Assembly (NCBI RefSeq): GCF_000282055.1
Contig: NZ_AKJZ01000032.1
Coordinates: 1-64,000 of the forward strand
DNA length: 64,000 nt
Origin: Flavobacterium sp. CF136
Lineage (GTDB): Bacteria; Bacteroidota; Bacteroidia; Flavobacteriales; Flavobacteriaceae
Direction: 5' to 3'
Within the stretch, counting starts at the first letter, position 1, and each line of letters opens with the position of its first letter. The position numbers and the translations under genes were made by a program. The notes beneath the pieces are model-generated. The model searched no databases, was not told the DNA's origin, and saw nothing but the letters and a program-made list of their open reading frames with translations. Below, piece after piece: positions 54,533 to 64,000 of this stretch.

Positions 54533-56323
54533 ATGGCAAGATTTCAAGAAAATGATTTACCGAAAGCTAAATTAGACTCTAACTCACTTCAAAAAGCACT
54601 TCGAATTTTTAAATACGCTAAAAACCATAAATGGAAATTTTTCCTGGGTTTGGTTTTCTTATTATTAACCAGCGCCACTGCCCTCGCCTTTCCTAAATTG
54701 ATGGGAATGCTAGTAGATTGTGTTACAAATAAAGATCTTGATAAGGCTAACGAAATTGCTGTTGCTCTTATGGGAATTCTGGTTTTACAGGCAATATTCT
54801 CGTTTTTCAGAATTTCTCTTTTTGTAAATTTCACTGAAAATTCATTATCAAATATTCGTTTTGCATTATATGAGAACCTTGTTAAACTTCCAATGTCATT
54901 TTACTCTCAAAAACGTGTTGGTGAACTAAATAGCCGAATCAGCGCTGATATTTCGCAATTGCAAGATACTTTTACCACTACAATTGCCGAATTTTTACGC
55001 CAGTTTATATTGATTATTGGAGGTTTCGTAATTCTAGGAAGCATTAGTCCAAAATTAACTTTGATGATGCTGGCTATAGTTCCGGTTGTTGCTGTTGCAG
55101 CAGTAATTTTTGGAAGATTTATTCGTAAATACGGAAAAAAAACACAAGACAAAGTAGCCGAAAGCCAGGTAATTGTCGAAGAAACTTTGCAGGGTATCAG
55201 CAATGTAAAAGCCTTTGCCAACGAATGGTACGAAATTCAGCGTTATAAAAACAAAATTAAGGAAATTGTAAAAATTGCTATCAAAGGCGGTCAATACAGA
55301 GGTTATTTTGCTTCGTTTATTATTTTATGCCTTTTCGGATGCGTAGTTGCCGTTGTTTGGTACGGAATTACCTTAACTATAAAAGGCGAAGTTCAAGGCG
55401 TTGGAGATTTGATTTCGTTTGTACTTTATACAACCTTTATTGGCGCTTCTTTTGGAGGAATAGCCGAAATGTATGCCCAGATTCAAAAAGCGGTTGGAGC
55501 GACTGAACGCGTTTTTGAATTATTAGAGGAAACTCCCGAAGAAATTAATGCAAATCCAAAGACGACTTCTTTAGAAAAAATCAAAGGAAACGTTGCTTTT
55601 CAGAATGTTGCATTTAGTTATCCTTCCCGTAAGGAAGTTGAAGTTCTGAAAAATGTAAACTTTACAGCCGAATTCGGCCAAAAAATAGCTATTGTTGGTC
55701 CCAGTGGTGCCGGAAAATCGACTATTTCTTCGTTATTACTGCGTTTCTATGATATTACATCAGGTGAAATTCTGGTTGATGGAAAAAGTATTTATGATTA
55801 CGATTTAGAAAACCTTCGAGGAAACATGAGCATTGTTCCTCAGGATGTTATTTTATTTGGAGGAACAATCAGAGAAAATATCGCCTACGGAAAACCGGAC
55901 GCTTCTGATGAAGAAATAATGCTGGCTGCAAAACAAGCGAATGCATTAAATTTTGTTGAAGGATTCCCTGAAAAATTCGAAACTCTGGTTGGAGAACGCG
56001 GTGTAAAATTATCAGGCGGTCAACGTCAAAGAATTGCAATTGCAAGAGCATTGTTAAAAAACCCAAGCATATTGATTTTAGATGAAGCCACATCTTCTTT
56101 AGATAGTGAAAGTGAAAAACTGGTTCAGGAAGCTTTGGAGGTTTTAATGGAAGGAAGAACAAGCATTATTATTGCGCACCGTCTTTCGACAATTAGAAAC
56201 GCTGATAAAATTTTAGTCTTAGATAACGGAAAAATTACCGAAGAAGGAACCCATCAGGAATTAATAAATCTTGAAAATGGAATTTATAAGAACCTAAGCA
56301 ATCTTCAGTTCAGCAATTCATAG
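54533..56323 (+). CDS. MsbA-like ABC exporter (fused permease and ATPase)
   Basis: This 596-residue half-transporter forms a homodimer in the inner membrane. The permease domain (about residues 30-330) has six helices, starting near FFLGLVFLLLTSATALAFP. The ATPase domain (about 345-590) has Walker A GPSGAGKST near residue 390, Q-loop in VPQDVILFGGT, signature LSGGQRQRIAIARALL and Walker B ILILDEATSSLD with the catalytic Glu. The family includes MsbA and multidrug and lipid exporters; the cargo is not evident. ATG 54533 (MARFQEN) is chosen over 54521 because of the promoter at 54480-54510. Confidence 0.92.
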   Translation: MARFQENDLPKAKLDSNSLQKALRIFKYAKNHKWKFFLGLVFLLLTSATALAFPKLMGMLVDCVTNKDLDKANEIAVALMGILVLQAIFSFFRISLFVNFTENSLSNIRFALYENLVKLPMSFYSQKRVGELNSRISADISQLQDTFTTTIAEFLRQFILIIGGFVILGSISPKLTLMMLAIVPVVAVAAVIFGRFIRKYGKKTQDKVAESQVIVEETLQGISNVKAFANEWYEIQRYKNKIKEIVKIAIKGGQYRGYFASFIILCLFGCVVAVVWYGITLTIKGEVQGVGDLISFVLYTTFIGASFGGIAEMYAQIQKAVGATERVFELLEETPEEINANPKTTSLEKIKGNVAFQNVAFSYPSRKEVEVLKNVNFTAEFGQKIAIVGPSGAGKSTISSLLLRFYDITSGEILVDGKSIYDYDLENLRGNMSIVPQDVILFGGTIRENIAYGKPDASDEEIMLAAKQANALNFVEGFPEKFETLVGERGVKLSGGQRQRIAIARALLKNPSILILDEATSSLDSESEKLVQEALEVLMEGRTSIIIAHRLSTIRNADKILVLDNGKITEEGTHQELINLENGIYKNLSNLQFSNS

Positions 56324-56348
56324 CAAAACTGAAAATCAAAAACTTTAA

Positions 56349-56387
56349 ATGCAATAAAAGGAAAACGCTTTTATTGCATTTTTTTTT
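56349..56387 (+). terminator. Terminator after the ABC exporter gene
   Basis: The stem ATGCAATAAAAG / CTTTTATTGCAT with a 7-base loop is followed by nine T, 26 bases after the stop codon. Confidence 0.9.
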
Positions 56388-56416
56388 GAATTTTATTACC
56401 ATGTGTCTAAAAATAT

Positions 56417-56473
56417 AGTGTCAGGCAGAGTTCATTCGACTTCGCTCAGGATAAACTTAGTCGAAGCCCTTTT
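56417..56473. repeat. Dispersed inverted-repeat element, copy 2
   Basis: It contains AGTGTCAGGCAGAG, then TTCGACT (56435-56441) pairing with AGTCGAA (56459-56465) around TCGCTCAGGATAAACTT. This copy matches the element at 1-86. The rest of the 56.3-56.75 kb gap is AT-rich, with a TAAATTTG -7 box at 56696-56703 for the efflux operon and no gene. Confidence 0.6.
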
Positions 56474-56748
56474 CTTTATGAAATAAGAGTAGTTATCATT
56501 ACACTCATTGATTAATTATTTTTATCTTAAAGTCTCAAATTGCCTGTATCCTTTTTTTAATAAAAAAAACATTCTGATTAAACCTTTTTTTAAAATGAAA
56601 GTCCAAGCTTTTTTATATCGAAAGACGGGCTAAAAATAGTTGTACATACAAATGTTAAATAACTGCCAATATCTCAAGTTTTGGTTTCAAAAAACTAAAT
56701 TTGTATACTTACTAAACTCGAAATTATAAAACACATTTACCTTAATTT

Positions 56749-57810
56749 ATGAAAGTAAAAAACCTAATTTACGCCTTACTGATTATCGTACTAGGAGGAT
56801 TTATTACCTACAGAGTGATATCTAACAAAAGTAAAAATGACGAATCTAAAAAATCCGGCGATAAAGACACACCAACAACTGTAACCGGAATTATTGTTAA
56901 AACAACCACTTTTGATAATAATTTATCGCTATCAGGTTCTATTGAAGCAAATGAACAAATAGAAATCCACAGTGAAGTTTCAGGAATTGTAGAAGGGATT
57001 TACTTTACAGAAGGCAGTTATGTAAACAAAGGGCAGGTTCTTTTTAAGGTAAATGATATTGAACTGAAAGCTCAATTAAGACAAGCTTCCACCCAGGAAA
57101 ACCTGGCTGCTGAAAATCAAAGAAGAGCCAAATTATTACTTCAGAAAGAAGCTATCAGTCAGGAAGAATTTGATGTTGCAAATGCAGGTTTTGCTTCAGC
57201 GCAGGCCCAAAGCCAATTGATTAGGGCTCAAATTTCCAAAACATCTGTAAAAGCTCCTTTTTCAGGAAAAATCGGTCTGCGTTCTATCTCTCCGGGAACT
57301 TACATCACTCCTACAATTGTAGTTGCAAAATTGGTAAATACAGGCAAATTAAAAATCACATTTTCTATTCCTGAAAAATACGCAACACAAGTAAAATCAG
57401 GGTCAACGATAGATTTTACTGTTTCAGGATCAGATAAAGTGTATAACGCAAAAATATATGCGATAGAACCGGAAATTGCTGTTGCAACCCGAACTTTACA
57501 AATTCGTGCTATTGCAGACAATACTGATGGAAAACTTTTCCCGGGTACTTTCGCTGATGTAAAATTACCTTTAAACATTATCAAAGATGCAATAGTAGTA
57601 CCTTCAGAAGCTATTGTTCCTGTTCAAAACGGTAAAAAAGTTTATATAGCAAATATTGGCAAAGCCAAAGAAGTTATGGTGGATGCTACTACAAGAACCG
57701 ATGCTTCTATTTTGATTTTATCAGGATTAAAAGCTGGCGATACCTTAATTACCAGTGGCGTTATGTCATTAAAAAATGATGCTCCAATAAAAGTTAAAGT
57801 AAAAAAATAG
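56749..57810 (+). CDS. RND efflux periplasmic adaptor (membrane fusion protein)
   Basis: This 353-residue adaptor has an N-terminal membrane anchor (NLIYALLIIVLGGFITYRVI), then the lipoyl half-motif GSIEANEQIEIHSEVSGIVEGIYFTEGSYVNKGQ at about 62-100. Next come a short helical hairpin (AAENQRRAKLLLQKEAISQEEFDVANA), a second lipoyl half (VKAPFSGKIGLR), a beta-barrel and a membrane-proximal domain. It bridges the RND pump and the TolC channel. It begins an operon with the pump (86 bases) and TolC (76 bases). No TetR or MarR regulator adjoins it. Confidence 0.93.
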   Translation: MKVKNLIYALLIIVLGGFITYRVISNKSKNDESKKSGDKDTPTTVTGIIVKTTTFDNNLSLSGSIEANEQIEIHSEVSGIVEGIYFTEGSYVNKGQVLFKVNDIELKAQLRQASTQENLAAENQRRAKLLLQKEAISQEEFDVANAGFASAQAQSQLIRAQISKTSVKAPFSGKIGLRSISPGTYITPTIVVAKLVNTGKLKITFSIPEKYATQVKSGSTIDFTVSGSDKVYNAKIYAIEPEIAVATRTLQIRAIADNTDGKLFPGTFADVKLPLNIIKDAIVVPSEAIVPVQNGKKVYIANIGKAKEVMVDATTRTDASILILSGLKAGDTLITSGVMSLKNDAPIKVKVKK

Positions 57811-57896
57811 CAATTTTAAGTTATGAGTTTTGAATTTGGACAATGTATTCCACATTTTTATAATCTAAAATCTGAACTTTAAAATCACACATCATA

Positions 57897-60800
57897 ATGA
57901 GTTTATCAACTACAAGTATAAGAAGACCCGTTTTAACCATTGTACTGAATCTTTTGATTATTTTATTCGGTTTTATTGGTTATACCTTTTTGGGCGTTCG
58001 GGAATTCCCTTCAATTGATCCGGCACAGGTTTCTATCAGGACGAACTATACCGGAGCCAATTCTGACATCATTGAATCACAAATTACAGAACCTCTGGAG
58101 AAAGCCGTAAATGCTATCGACGGAATCAGAAACATAACTTCTTCCAGTAATCAGGGAAGCAGTAATATTACAATTGAGTTTAATTTAGATAAAAATTTAG
58201 AAGAAGCTGCGAATGATGTTCGTGATAAAGTTTCGCAGGCCATCAGAAGTTTACCTCAGGATATTGATGCACCACCGGTAGTTTCTAAAGCAGATGCCGA
58301 TAGTGATGCTATTATTTCGATGACTGTTCAGAGTGATTCGCGAAATTCCTTAGAATTAAGTGATTATGCCGAAAATGTAATTTCACAGCGATTAGAAACT
58401 ATTCCGGGTGTGAGCAGCGTTCAGATTTGGGGTCAAAAACGTTACGCTATGCGCCTATGGATTGATCCTGCAAAATTAGCTGCTTACGGTTGTACGGTTG
58501 CCGAGATCCGCGATGCTTTGAATGCACAAAATGTAGAATTACCTTCCGGAAAACTAACCGGAAACAATACCGAATTAACAGTAAAAACGGTTGGAAATCT
58601 TTCTAAACCGGAAGAGTTCAACAATATTATCATTCGTACAGACGGAGATAAAATCGTTCGTTTAAGTGATGTTGGAGGTGCTGAATTAGGTCCTGAAAAT
58701 ATTGAAACAAAATTAAGCCAATCGGGACTTCCGTTAATTGGTCTGGCGATTGTACCTATGCCGGGTGCAAATTACTTAGATATCTCAAAAGAATTTTACA
58801 AAAAATATGAAACTTTACAAAAAGACCTTCCAAAAGACATCAAATTAAATGTTGCTCTTGACAACACTATTTTCGTAAAAAAATCGGTACTTGAAGTTGC
58901 CGAAACTTTAGGGATTTCAATTATTCTTGTAATCATTATTATTTACTTATTCTTCAGGGACTGGGCAATTGCTTTTAGACCTTTAATTGATATTCCGGTT
59001 TCTCTAATTGCTACCTTTTTTATCATGTGGCTTTTCGGGTTTTCAATCAATGTATTAACCTTATTAGCCATTGTTTTGGCTACTGGTTTAGTGGTGGATG
59101 ACGGAATTGTAGTAACCGAAAACATCTTTAAAAAAGTCGAAGAGGGCATGTCGCCAATTGAAGCGGCAATTAAAGGTTCCAACGAAATTTTTTATGCCGT
59201 AATTTCTATTTCAATAACTCTTGCAGCTGTATTCCTGCCTGTTATTTTCCTGGAAGGCTTCGTGGGACGCCTCTTTAGGGAGTTTGGAGTAGTAATAGGG
59301 GCCGCTGTATTAGTTTCAGCCTTTGTTTCATTGACTTTAACTCCAATGCTGAATGCTTATTTAATGAAAGGCGGAGAGCAAAAAAAGTCGAAATTCTATA
59401 CTAAAACAGAACCTTTTTTCGAAAAATTAAATGGTGGTTATGCCGATGCTTTAAATCGTTTCATGGCAAAAAAATGGATCAGTTTCCCTATTTTGATTGT
59501 TTGTTTTGGGTTAATTTATTTGTTTTTTACTATACTCCCTAAAGAAACTGCCCCATATGACGATCGTAGTGCCGTAACTATGCGTATGGCAACTCCGGAG
59601 GGGTCTTCGTATGAGTATACAGATCGTTTCATGCAGGAAATTTCTAAACTAATTGACGATTCTATACCTGAGAAAAAGGTAAGTTTGGTTATTACTTCAC
59701 CCAGCTTTAATTCAGCTTCTGTAAATAGTGGTTTAGTCAGACTTGCATTAAAAGATGTTGATCAAAGAAAAGCATCTCAAAAAGATATTGCAGATAAATT
59801 AACTAAATGGACCAAAAAATATCCAAATGCCAAAACTTCTGTAACCCAACAACCTACCATTGCTGTAAACAGACGTGGAGGCTTACCGATACAGTATATT
59901 ATTCAGGCACCTACTTTTGAAAAATTAAGAGAAAAAATTCCTGTTTTTATGGATGAAGTTGGTAAAAGTGATGTTTTTTCTATTACTGATGTAAATTTAA
60001 AATTTAACAAACCTGAAATCAATGTAAGTATCGATCGTGCAAAAGCCGAAAGTTTGGGTATCTCTATTATGGATATTGCACAAACACTGCAACTTTCATT
60101 AAGTGGACAGCGTTTTGGATATTTTATCAAAAATGGAAAACAATATCAGGTTATTGGACAATTTGATCAAAAAGACCGCTCAAAACCATTGGACCTGACA
60201 TCGATGTTTGTAAAAAACAGTAAAGGAGAACTAATTCAGATGGACAATGTTGTTCATGTTGAAGAACAAAGTAATCCTCCGCAATTGTATCACAATAACC
60301 GTTATATGTCAGCTACGGTTTCGGCTGGTCTGGCGCCGGGAAAAAGTATCAACGATGGTATTCAGGCGATGGATCAGATAAAAGCTAAAGTTTTGGATGA
60401 AAGTTTCACTACCGATTTAAGTGGAGAATCCCGGGATTTTGTCGAAAGCAGTTCTAATACTTCTTTCGCATTCGGGCTTGCACTTTTATTAATATTTTTA
60501 ATTTTAGCTGCTCAATTTGAAAGTTTTATAGATCCTTTTATTATTATTCTGACTGTACCAATGGCGGTGGCAGGAGCTTTATTTTCATTATGGTTATTCA
60601 ATCAGACCTGGAATATTTTCAGTCAGATCGGAACTGTAATGCTTATTGGTCTGGTAACAAAAAACGGTATTTTGATTGTAGAATTCGCCAATCAGCTGCG
60701 AGAACAGGGGAAACCTAAATTAGAAGCTATTTTAGAAGCTTCGGAAGCCCGTTTACGGCCTATTTTAATGACGAGTTTAGCAATTGCATTAGGAGCTTTG

Positions 60801-60995
60801 CCAATTGCATTGTCACTGGGGGCAGCTTCTACCAGTCGAATCGGAATGGGAGTTGTGATTGTTGGAGGAACTATTTTTTCATTGGCATTAACACTTTTTG
60901 TAATTCCTGCAATTTATTTAATGTGGTCTAAAGCCCGAAAACATTATCCGGAATTTGACCATATCGAAGAATATGAAAAAGAAAGTAAATCGTAG
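57897..60995 (+). CDS. RND-family multidrug efflux pump (AcrB/MdtB-like)
   Basis: This 1032-residue inner-membrane pump shows the HAE-1 RND layout: helix 1 at about 11-30, porter domain to about 330, and a second set of helices after a repeat porter domain. Two aspartates in helix 4 (Asp401 and Asp402, GLVVDDGIVVTEN) carry the proton relay. The conserved end (GTVMLIGLVTKNGILIVEFANQLREQG, RPILMTSLAIALGALPIALSLGA) is intact. It exports hydrophobic compounds, powered by protons, with the adaptor before it and TolC after it. Substrates are unknown. Confidence 0.95.
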   Translation: MSLSTTSIRRPVLTIVLNLLIILFGFIGYTFLGVREFPSIDPAQVSIRTNYTGANSDIIESQITEPLEKAVNAIDGIRNITSSSNQGSSNITIEFNLDKNLEEAANDVRDKVSQAIRSLPQDIDAPPVVSKADADSDAIISMTVQSDSRNSLELSDYAENVISQRLETIPGVSSVQIWGQKRYAMRLWIDPAKLAAYGCTVAEIRDALNAQNVELPSGKLTGNNTELTVKTVGNLSKPEEFNNIIIRTDGDKIVRLSDVGGAELGPENIETKLSQSGLPLIGLAIVPMPGANYLDISKEFYKKYETLQKDLPKDIKLNVALDNTIFVKKSVLEVAETLGISIILVIIIIYLFFRDWAIAFRPLIDIPVSLIATFFIMWLFGFSINVLTLLAIVLATGLVVDDGIVVTENIFKKVEEGMSPIEAAIKGSNEIFYAVISISITLAAVFLPVIFLEGFVGRLFREFGVVIGAAVLVSAFVSLTLTPMLNAYLMKGGEQKKSKFYTKTEPFFEKLNGGYADALNRFMAKKWISFPILIVCFGLIYLFFTILPKETAPYDDRSAVTMRMATPEGSSYEYTDRFMQEISKLIDDSIPEKKVSLVITSPSFNSASVNSGLVRLALKDVDQRKASQKDIADKLTKWTKKYPNAKTSVTQQPTIAVNRRGGLPIQYIIQAPTFEKLREKIPVFMDEVGKSDVFSITDVNLKFNKPEINVSIDRAKAESLGISIMDIAQTLQLSLSGQRFGYFIKNGKQYQVIGQFDQKDRSKPLDLTSMFVKNSKGELIQMDNVVHVEEQSNPPQLYHNNRYMSATVSAGLAPGKSINDGIQAMDQIKAKVLDESFTTDLSGESRDFVESSSNTSFAFGLALLLIFLILAAQFESFIDPFIIILTVPMAVAGALFSLWLFNQTWNIFSQIGTVMLIGLVTKNGILIVEFANQLREQGKPKLEAILEASEARLRPILMTSLAIALGALPIALSLGAASTSRIGMGVVIVGGTIFSLALTLFVIPAIYLMWSKARKHYPEFDHIEEYEKESKS

Positions 60996-61071
60996 ATTCT
61001 AAATTTGAAATAATATTAAAAGCTGCGGGTTTCGTTTTAAAATGGTAATTCGCAGTCAATAATTCATAGTT

Positions 61072-62382
61072 ATGAAAACTAAAACAATATTAAAAAGCCT
61101 GATTTTATTTTTGTTTTGTATAGCAAAAAGTAATGCGCAAGAAATCCTCACTATTGAAGATGCCATGAAAATTGCATTAGAAAATAATTTTGAAATTAAA
61201 ATTGCCAAAAACAATTCAAAAATAAACGAAACCAATGTAACTGTCGGAAATTCCGGTATGTTACCAGTCGCTTCGGCTTCGATAGTCGATAACAACAGTA
61301 TTCAAAATTCATCTCAGACACGTCAGGACGGAACAACGACATCATTGAATAATGCAAAAAACAATAGTTTAAATTATGGTGTAAGTCTTGACTGGACGAT
61401 TTTTGACGGAATGAAGATGTTTGCGAAATTAGACCAATTAAAAGAACTTCAAAAATTAGGTGACACTGAGTTAAAAAGAACCATTTTAGAAAAAATCGGA
61501 CAAGTTAATTCCGCTTATTATGATTTGGTACAGCAACAACAGCAATTGGCTGCTTTAGATACAACAATTGTCATTTCAAATCAGAGATTAGATTTGGCAA
61601 AAAACCGTTTTACGATCGGAAAAGCTTCTAAATTAGAGGTTTTAAATGCTCAGGTCGATTTAAATTCAGATCAGGTAACTTTATTGCGCCAAAAAGAATC
61701 TTATGCCAATGCCAAAATTCTATTGAACCAATATCTTGCCCGTGATCCTAAAATTGACTTCAGAGTAACGGATGCAGTAACGGTTGATGATAAATTAATT
61801 CTTGCCGATTTATTGAATTTGGCACAAAAACAAAATCCTGACTTAGAAGAACAAATCATTAATAAACGAATTGCCGAGTTACAATTAAAGCAAGTAAAAG
61901 CCGGTCGTTATCCTACTGTACAATTAAATTCAGGTTACAATTTTGCTAAAAGTGAGTCAAGCCTGGGCTTTACCAGTCAGGCTTCTTCACATGGTTTAAG
62001 TTATGGTTTTAGCGCATCAATGAATATATTCGATGGATTCAATCAGCATCGAAATGAAAAAGTAGCCAAATTAGAGATTGAAAATTCTCAAATTGCAATC
62101 GATCAGCAAAATATGATTTTGAATACACAATTAAGTACTGCTTTTCAAACGTATTTAACCAATATTGAATTAATAGGCCTGGTAGATGATAATGTAGAAA
62201 TAGCTAAACAGAATTTGTCTATCACATTGGATAAATTTAGAATTGGAACAATCACCACCTTAGAATTCAGAACGGCTCAACTGAATTATGTCAATGCAAA
62301 AGTTAGTTACAGCAATGCTCAATATCAGGCAAAATTATCTGAAATTGCATTGAAAGAATTAGCCGGAAATATTAGTTTTTAG
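61072..62382 (+). CDS. TolC-family outer-membrane efflux channel
   Basis: This 436-residue protein has a signal peptide to about residue 22 (KSNAQ). The TolC duplicated helical barrel is seen in two repeats: ILTIEDAMKIALENNFEIKIAKNN at the start and DLLNLAQKQNPDLEEQIINKRIAELQLK in the middle, each followed by an outer-membrane strand region and long helices. Residues LAKNRFTIGKASKLEVLNAQVDL and LSITLDKFRIGTITTLEFRTAQLNYVNA are the family signatures. It completes the tripartite RND pump and sits 27 bases before the bestrophin gene. Confidence 0.93.
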   Translation: MKTKTILKSLILFLFCIAKSNAQEILTIEDAMKIALENNFEIKIAKNNSKINETNVTVGNSGMLPVASASIVDNNSIQNSSQTRQDGTTTSLNNAKNNSLNYGVSLDWTIFDGMKMFAKLDQLKELQKLGDTELKRTILEKIGQVNSAYYDLVQQQQQLAALDTTIVISNQRLDLAKNRFTIGKASKLEVLNAQVDLNSDQVTLLRQKESYANAKILLNQYLARDPKIDFRVTDAVTVDDKLILADLLNLAQKQNPDLEEQIINKRIAELQLKQVKAGRYPTVQLNSGYNFAKSESSLGFTSQASSHGLSYGFSASMNIFDGFNQHRNEKVAKLEIENSQIAIDQQNMILNTQLSTAFQTYLTNIELIGLVDDNVEIAKQNLSITLDKFRIGTITTLEFRTAQLNYVNAKVSYSNAQYQAKLSEIALKELAGNISF

Positions 62383-62409
62383 TTTAATTTTGTTTGAAAA
62401 TACATTTAA

Positions 62410-63273
62410 ATGATTTCATATAATACTAAAGACTGGTTCTCTTTTATTTTTCATTTTCACAAATCTGATACAGTAAGAAAATTATTTCCTGTCATGATTG
62501 GAATTGGTATCTACTCTGCATTTGTTGGATACTTTGAAGTAGTTTACCTGGGAATTGACGAAAATCATTACATTAAAAATATTCCAGTCATGCACGGAAT
62601 ATTAGGTTTCGTAATTTCCTTATTATTAGTTTTCAGGACCAATACTGCTTATGATCGTTGGTGGGAAGCACGTAAACTCTGGGGAGGATTGGTAAATAAT
62701 AGCCGGAATTTTGCCATAAAACTTTCAGGTATTCTAAAAGATGAAAATGACCGAAAGTTTTTTAGAAAATTTATCCCCGCATATGCCTCAACTCTATACA
62801 AACATTTAAACAATTCTGAAACTGCAAAACAGCTTTTTGATGATGTTGATTTAGAATTAGATCATCATAAACACAAGCCTAATCAGGTAAAAAGAATGAT
62901 GTCCCATAAAATAAATGACTTATATGAAGCAAAAAAAATAACCGGCGACCAGCTTATTATTTTAAATGCTGAATTAGTTGCTTTTACAGATATTTGCGGT
63001 GCTTGTGAACGCATAAAAAACACACCCATTCCCTACTCTTACAGTGCTTTTCTTAAAAAATTCATCTTTTTCTACACGATGACTTTACCATTTGGTTATT
63101 CTTTAAGCATAGGATATTATGTTGCTCCTGTTGTGGTTTTTATTTTCTATGTTTTGGCAAGTCTGGAATTAATTGCGGAAGAAATTGAAGACCCGTTTGG
63201 TGATGATGAAAATGATCTGCCAATCAGAAAGATTTCAGAAAACATTAAAAAACATGTGGAAGAATTGATTTAA
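62410..63273 (+). CDS. Bestrophin-family membrane channel
   Basis: This 287-residue membrane protein (UPF0187/bestrophin type) has the family motif FRTNTAYDRWWEARKLWGGLVNNSRN at about residues 76-101, helices at about 20-40, 57-76, 210-225 and 232-250, and the C-terminal EEIEDPFGDDENDLP, which resembles the acidic (E/D)DPFG stretch of the family. Bacterial bestrophins form pentameric cation channels. It may be cotranscribed with the RND operon. After its stop codon the same frame stays open for 61 codons (see findings). Confidence 0.9.
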   Translation: MISYNTKDWFSFIFHFHKSDTVRKLFPVMIGIGIYSAFVGYFEVVYLGIDENHYIKNIPVMHGILGFVISLLLVFRTNTAYDRWWEARKLWGGLVNNSRNFAIKLSGILKDENDRKFFRKFIPAYASTLYKHLNNSETAKQLFDDVDLELDHHKHKPNQVKRMMSHKINDLYEAKKITGDQLIILNAELVAFTDICGACERIKNTPIPYSYSAFLKKFIFFYTMTLPFGYSLSIGYYVAPVVVFIFYVLASLELIAEEIEDPFGDDENDLPIRKISENIKKHVEELI

Positions 63274-63455
63274 AAATTTCAACCTAATTTTTTTAAATGG
63301 ATTATTAAGTCGATTGCGATAACTTTTTTACTCATTTTTGTTCTTTACAATTCCGTTAAACGGTACTTTTTAAAGACAAAAAATAAAAAAATAGTTTCCA
63401 ACTCCCGCAATCAATCCTTATATTTACACCTTTATTCAAGAACAATAAAGTTAAC

Positions 63456-64000
63456 ATGAAAATATCTTACAACTGGTTAAAACAATTCATTAAAACAGAC
63501 TGGACATCTGAACAAACTTCCGAATTACTAACGGATTTAGGCCTGGAAGTTGAAGTTGTCGAAAAATACCAATCGATAAAAGGTGGTTTAGAAGGAGTTG
63601 TTGTAGGACACGTACTGACTTGCGAGAAACACCCTGATGCAGACAGATTAAAAATTACAACCTTAAACATTGGTTTAGAAGCTCCTATTCAGGTAGTTTG
63701 TGGCGCTGCAAATGTTGCAGCAGGACAAAAAGTTCCTGTAGCCACTATTGGAACAATTTTATATGATAAAGAAGGAGGAGAATTTACTATTAAAAAAGGT
63801 AAAATTCGTGGACAGGAAAGTCACGGAATGATTTGCGCAGAAGATGAATTAGGTCTTGGCTCAGGACATGACGGAATCATGGTTTTGGAGGATACTTTAA
63901 TCCCCGGAACACCTGCTTCAGAAGTTTTTAAGCTTGCAAATGATGAAGTTTTCGAAATTGGACTAACTCCAAATCGTGCAGACGCAATGAGCCATTTTGG
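63456..64000 (+). CDS. pheT: Phenylalanyl-tRNA synthetase beta subunit, 5' part
   Basis: The first 181 codons of a gene cut by the window end. The start MKISYNWLKQFI, then TDLGLEVEVVEKY, GHVLTCEKHPDADRLKITTL, QVVCGAANVAAGQKVPVATIG and KIRGQESHGMICAEDELGLG form the N-terminal tRNA-binding (EMAP/Myf-type) domain of PheT. The following FEIGLTPNRADAMSHFG starts the B3/B4 region. The alpha2beta2 enzyme charges tRNA-Phe. The ATG start overlaps the TGA that ends the frame running on from the bestrophin gene. Confidence 0.96.
   Translation, partial: MKISYNWLKQFIKTDWTSEQTSELLTDLGLEVEVVEKYQSIKGGLEGVVVGHVLTCEKHPDADRLKITTLNIGLEAPIQVVCGAANVAAGQKVPVATIGTILYDKEGGEFTIKKGKIRGQESHGMICAEDELGLGSGHDGIMVLEDTLIPGTPASEVFKLANDEVFEIGLTPNRADAMSHF

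Overview
The window is a piece of AT-rich chromosome from a member of the Bacteroidota, almost certainly a Flavobacterium. The evidence is a SusC/SusD pair with surface lipoproteins, the gliding lipoprotein GldI, many secreted proteins with short signal peptides, and Bacteroidota-type promoters (TTTG, 19 bases, then TAnnTTTG). Shine-Dalgarno sequences are largely absent. Short dispersed inverted repeats of a kind often seen in flavobacterial intergenic DNA also occur. There is no phage, transposase, CRISPR array or rRNA operon. One tRNA gene (Val, anticodon TAC) is present.

Layout. 1-4.2 kb: peroxiredoxin (bcp), endonuclease III (nth, without its iron-sulfur cluster), a TPR protein, and an ECF-type sigma factor followed by a 47-residue conserved-looking ORF. 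4.4-16.2 kb: a polysaccharide utilisation locus for a beta-glucan, probably laminarin. It encodes SusC, SusD, a PKD-containing surface lipoprotein, a GH16 lipoprotein and a second secreted GH16 enzyme, with a membrane-spanning LuxR-type sensor upstream and a strong inverted repeat between sensor and susC. 16.4-26.2 kb: a UvrA-family protein, then a leftward cell-surface polysaccharide or glycosylation operon (DUF4834-like protein, YfhO-like membrane protein, GT4 glycosyltransferase, flippase). A two-gene cassette of a 54-residue ORF and a minimal nucleotidyltransferase sits inside that operon.

26.3-42.3 kb is mostly housekeeping: an outer-membrane protein, a GNAT protein, yidC, pyrG, OsmC, two large LysM proteins (one with an LpoA-like periplasmic-binding fold), guaA, a DnaJ/CbpM pair and a RidA-like protein. 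42.4-47.7 kb carries a CLC antiporter with motifs of the fluoride-specific CLC-F branch, the nanoRNase NrnA, gldI and two tandem cyclophilin-FKBP fusion foldases. 47.8-54.3 kb carries a PepSY-like protein, a Crp-family regulator with an SDR and a shared palindromic operator, a TonB-dependent siderophore receptor, a beta-propeller protein and tRNA-Val. 54.5-64 kb carries an MsbA-like ABC exporter, a complete RND tripartite efflux operon, a bestrophin and the 5' part of pheT.

Most interesting points: the small-ORF/nucleotidyltransferase pair at 22729-23357; the CLC-F signature at 42402-43634; the palindrome TTTGYCATNTGRCAAA in front of both the Crp-family gene and the SDR; the inverted repeat in front of susC; and the small ORFs after the sigma factor and after the bestrophin stop codon. 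All calls come from reading the sequence; no database search was run.
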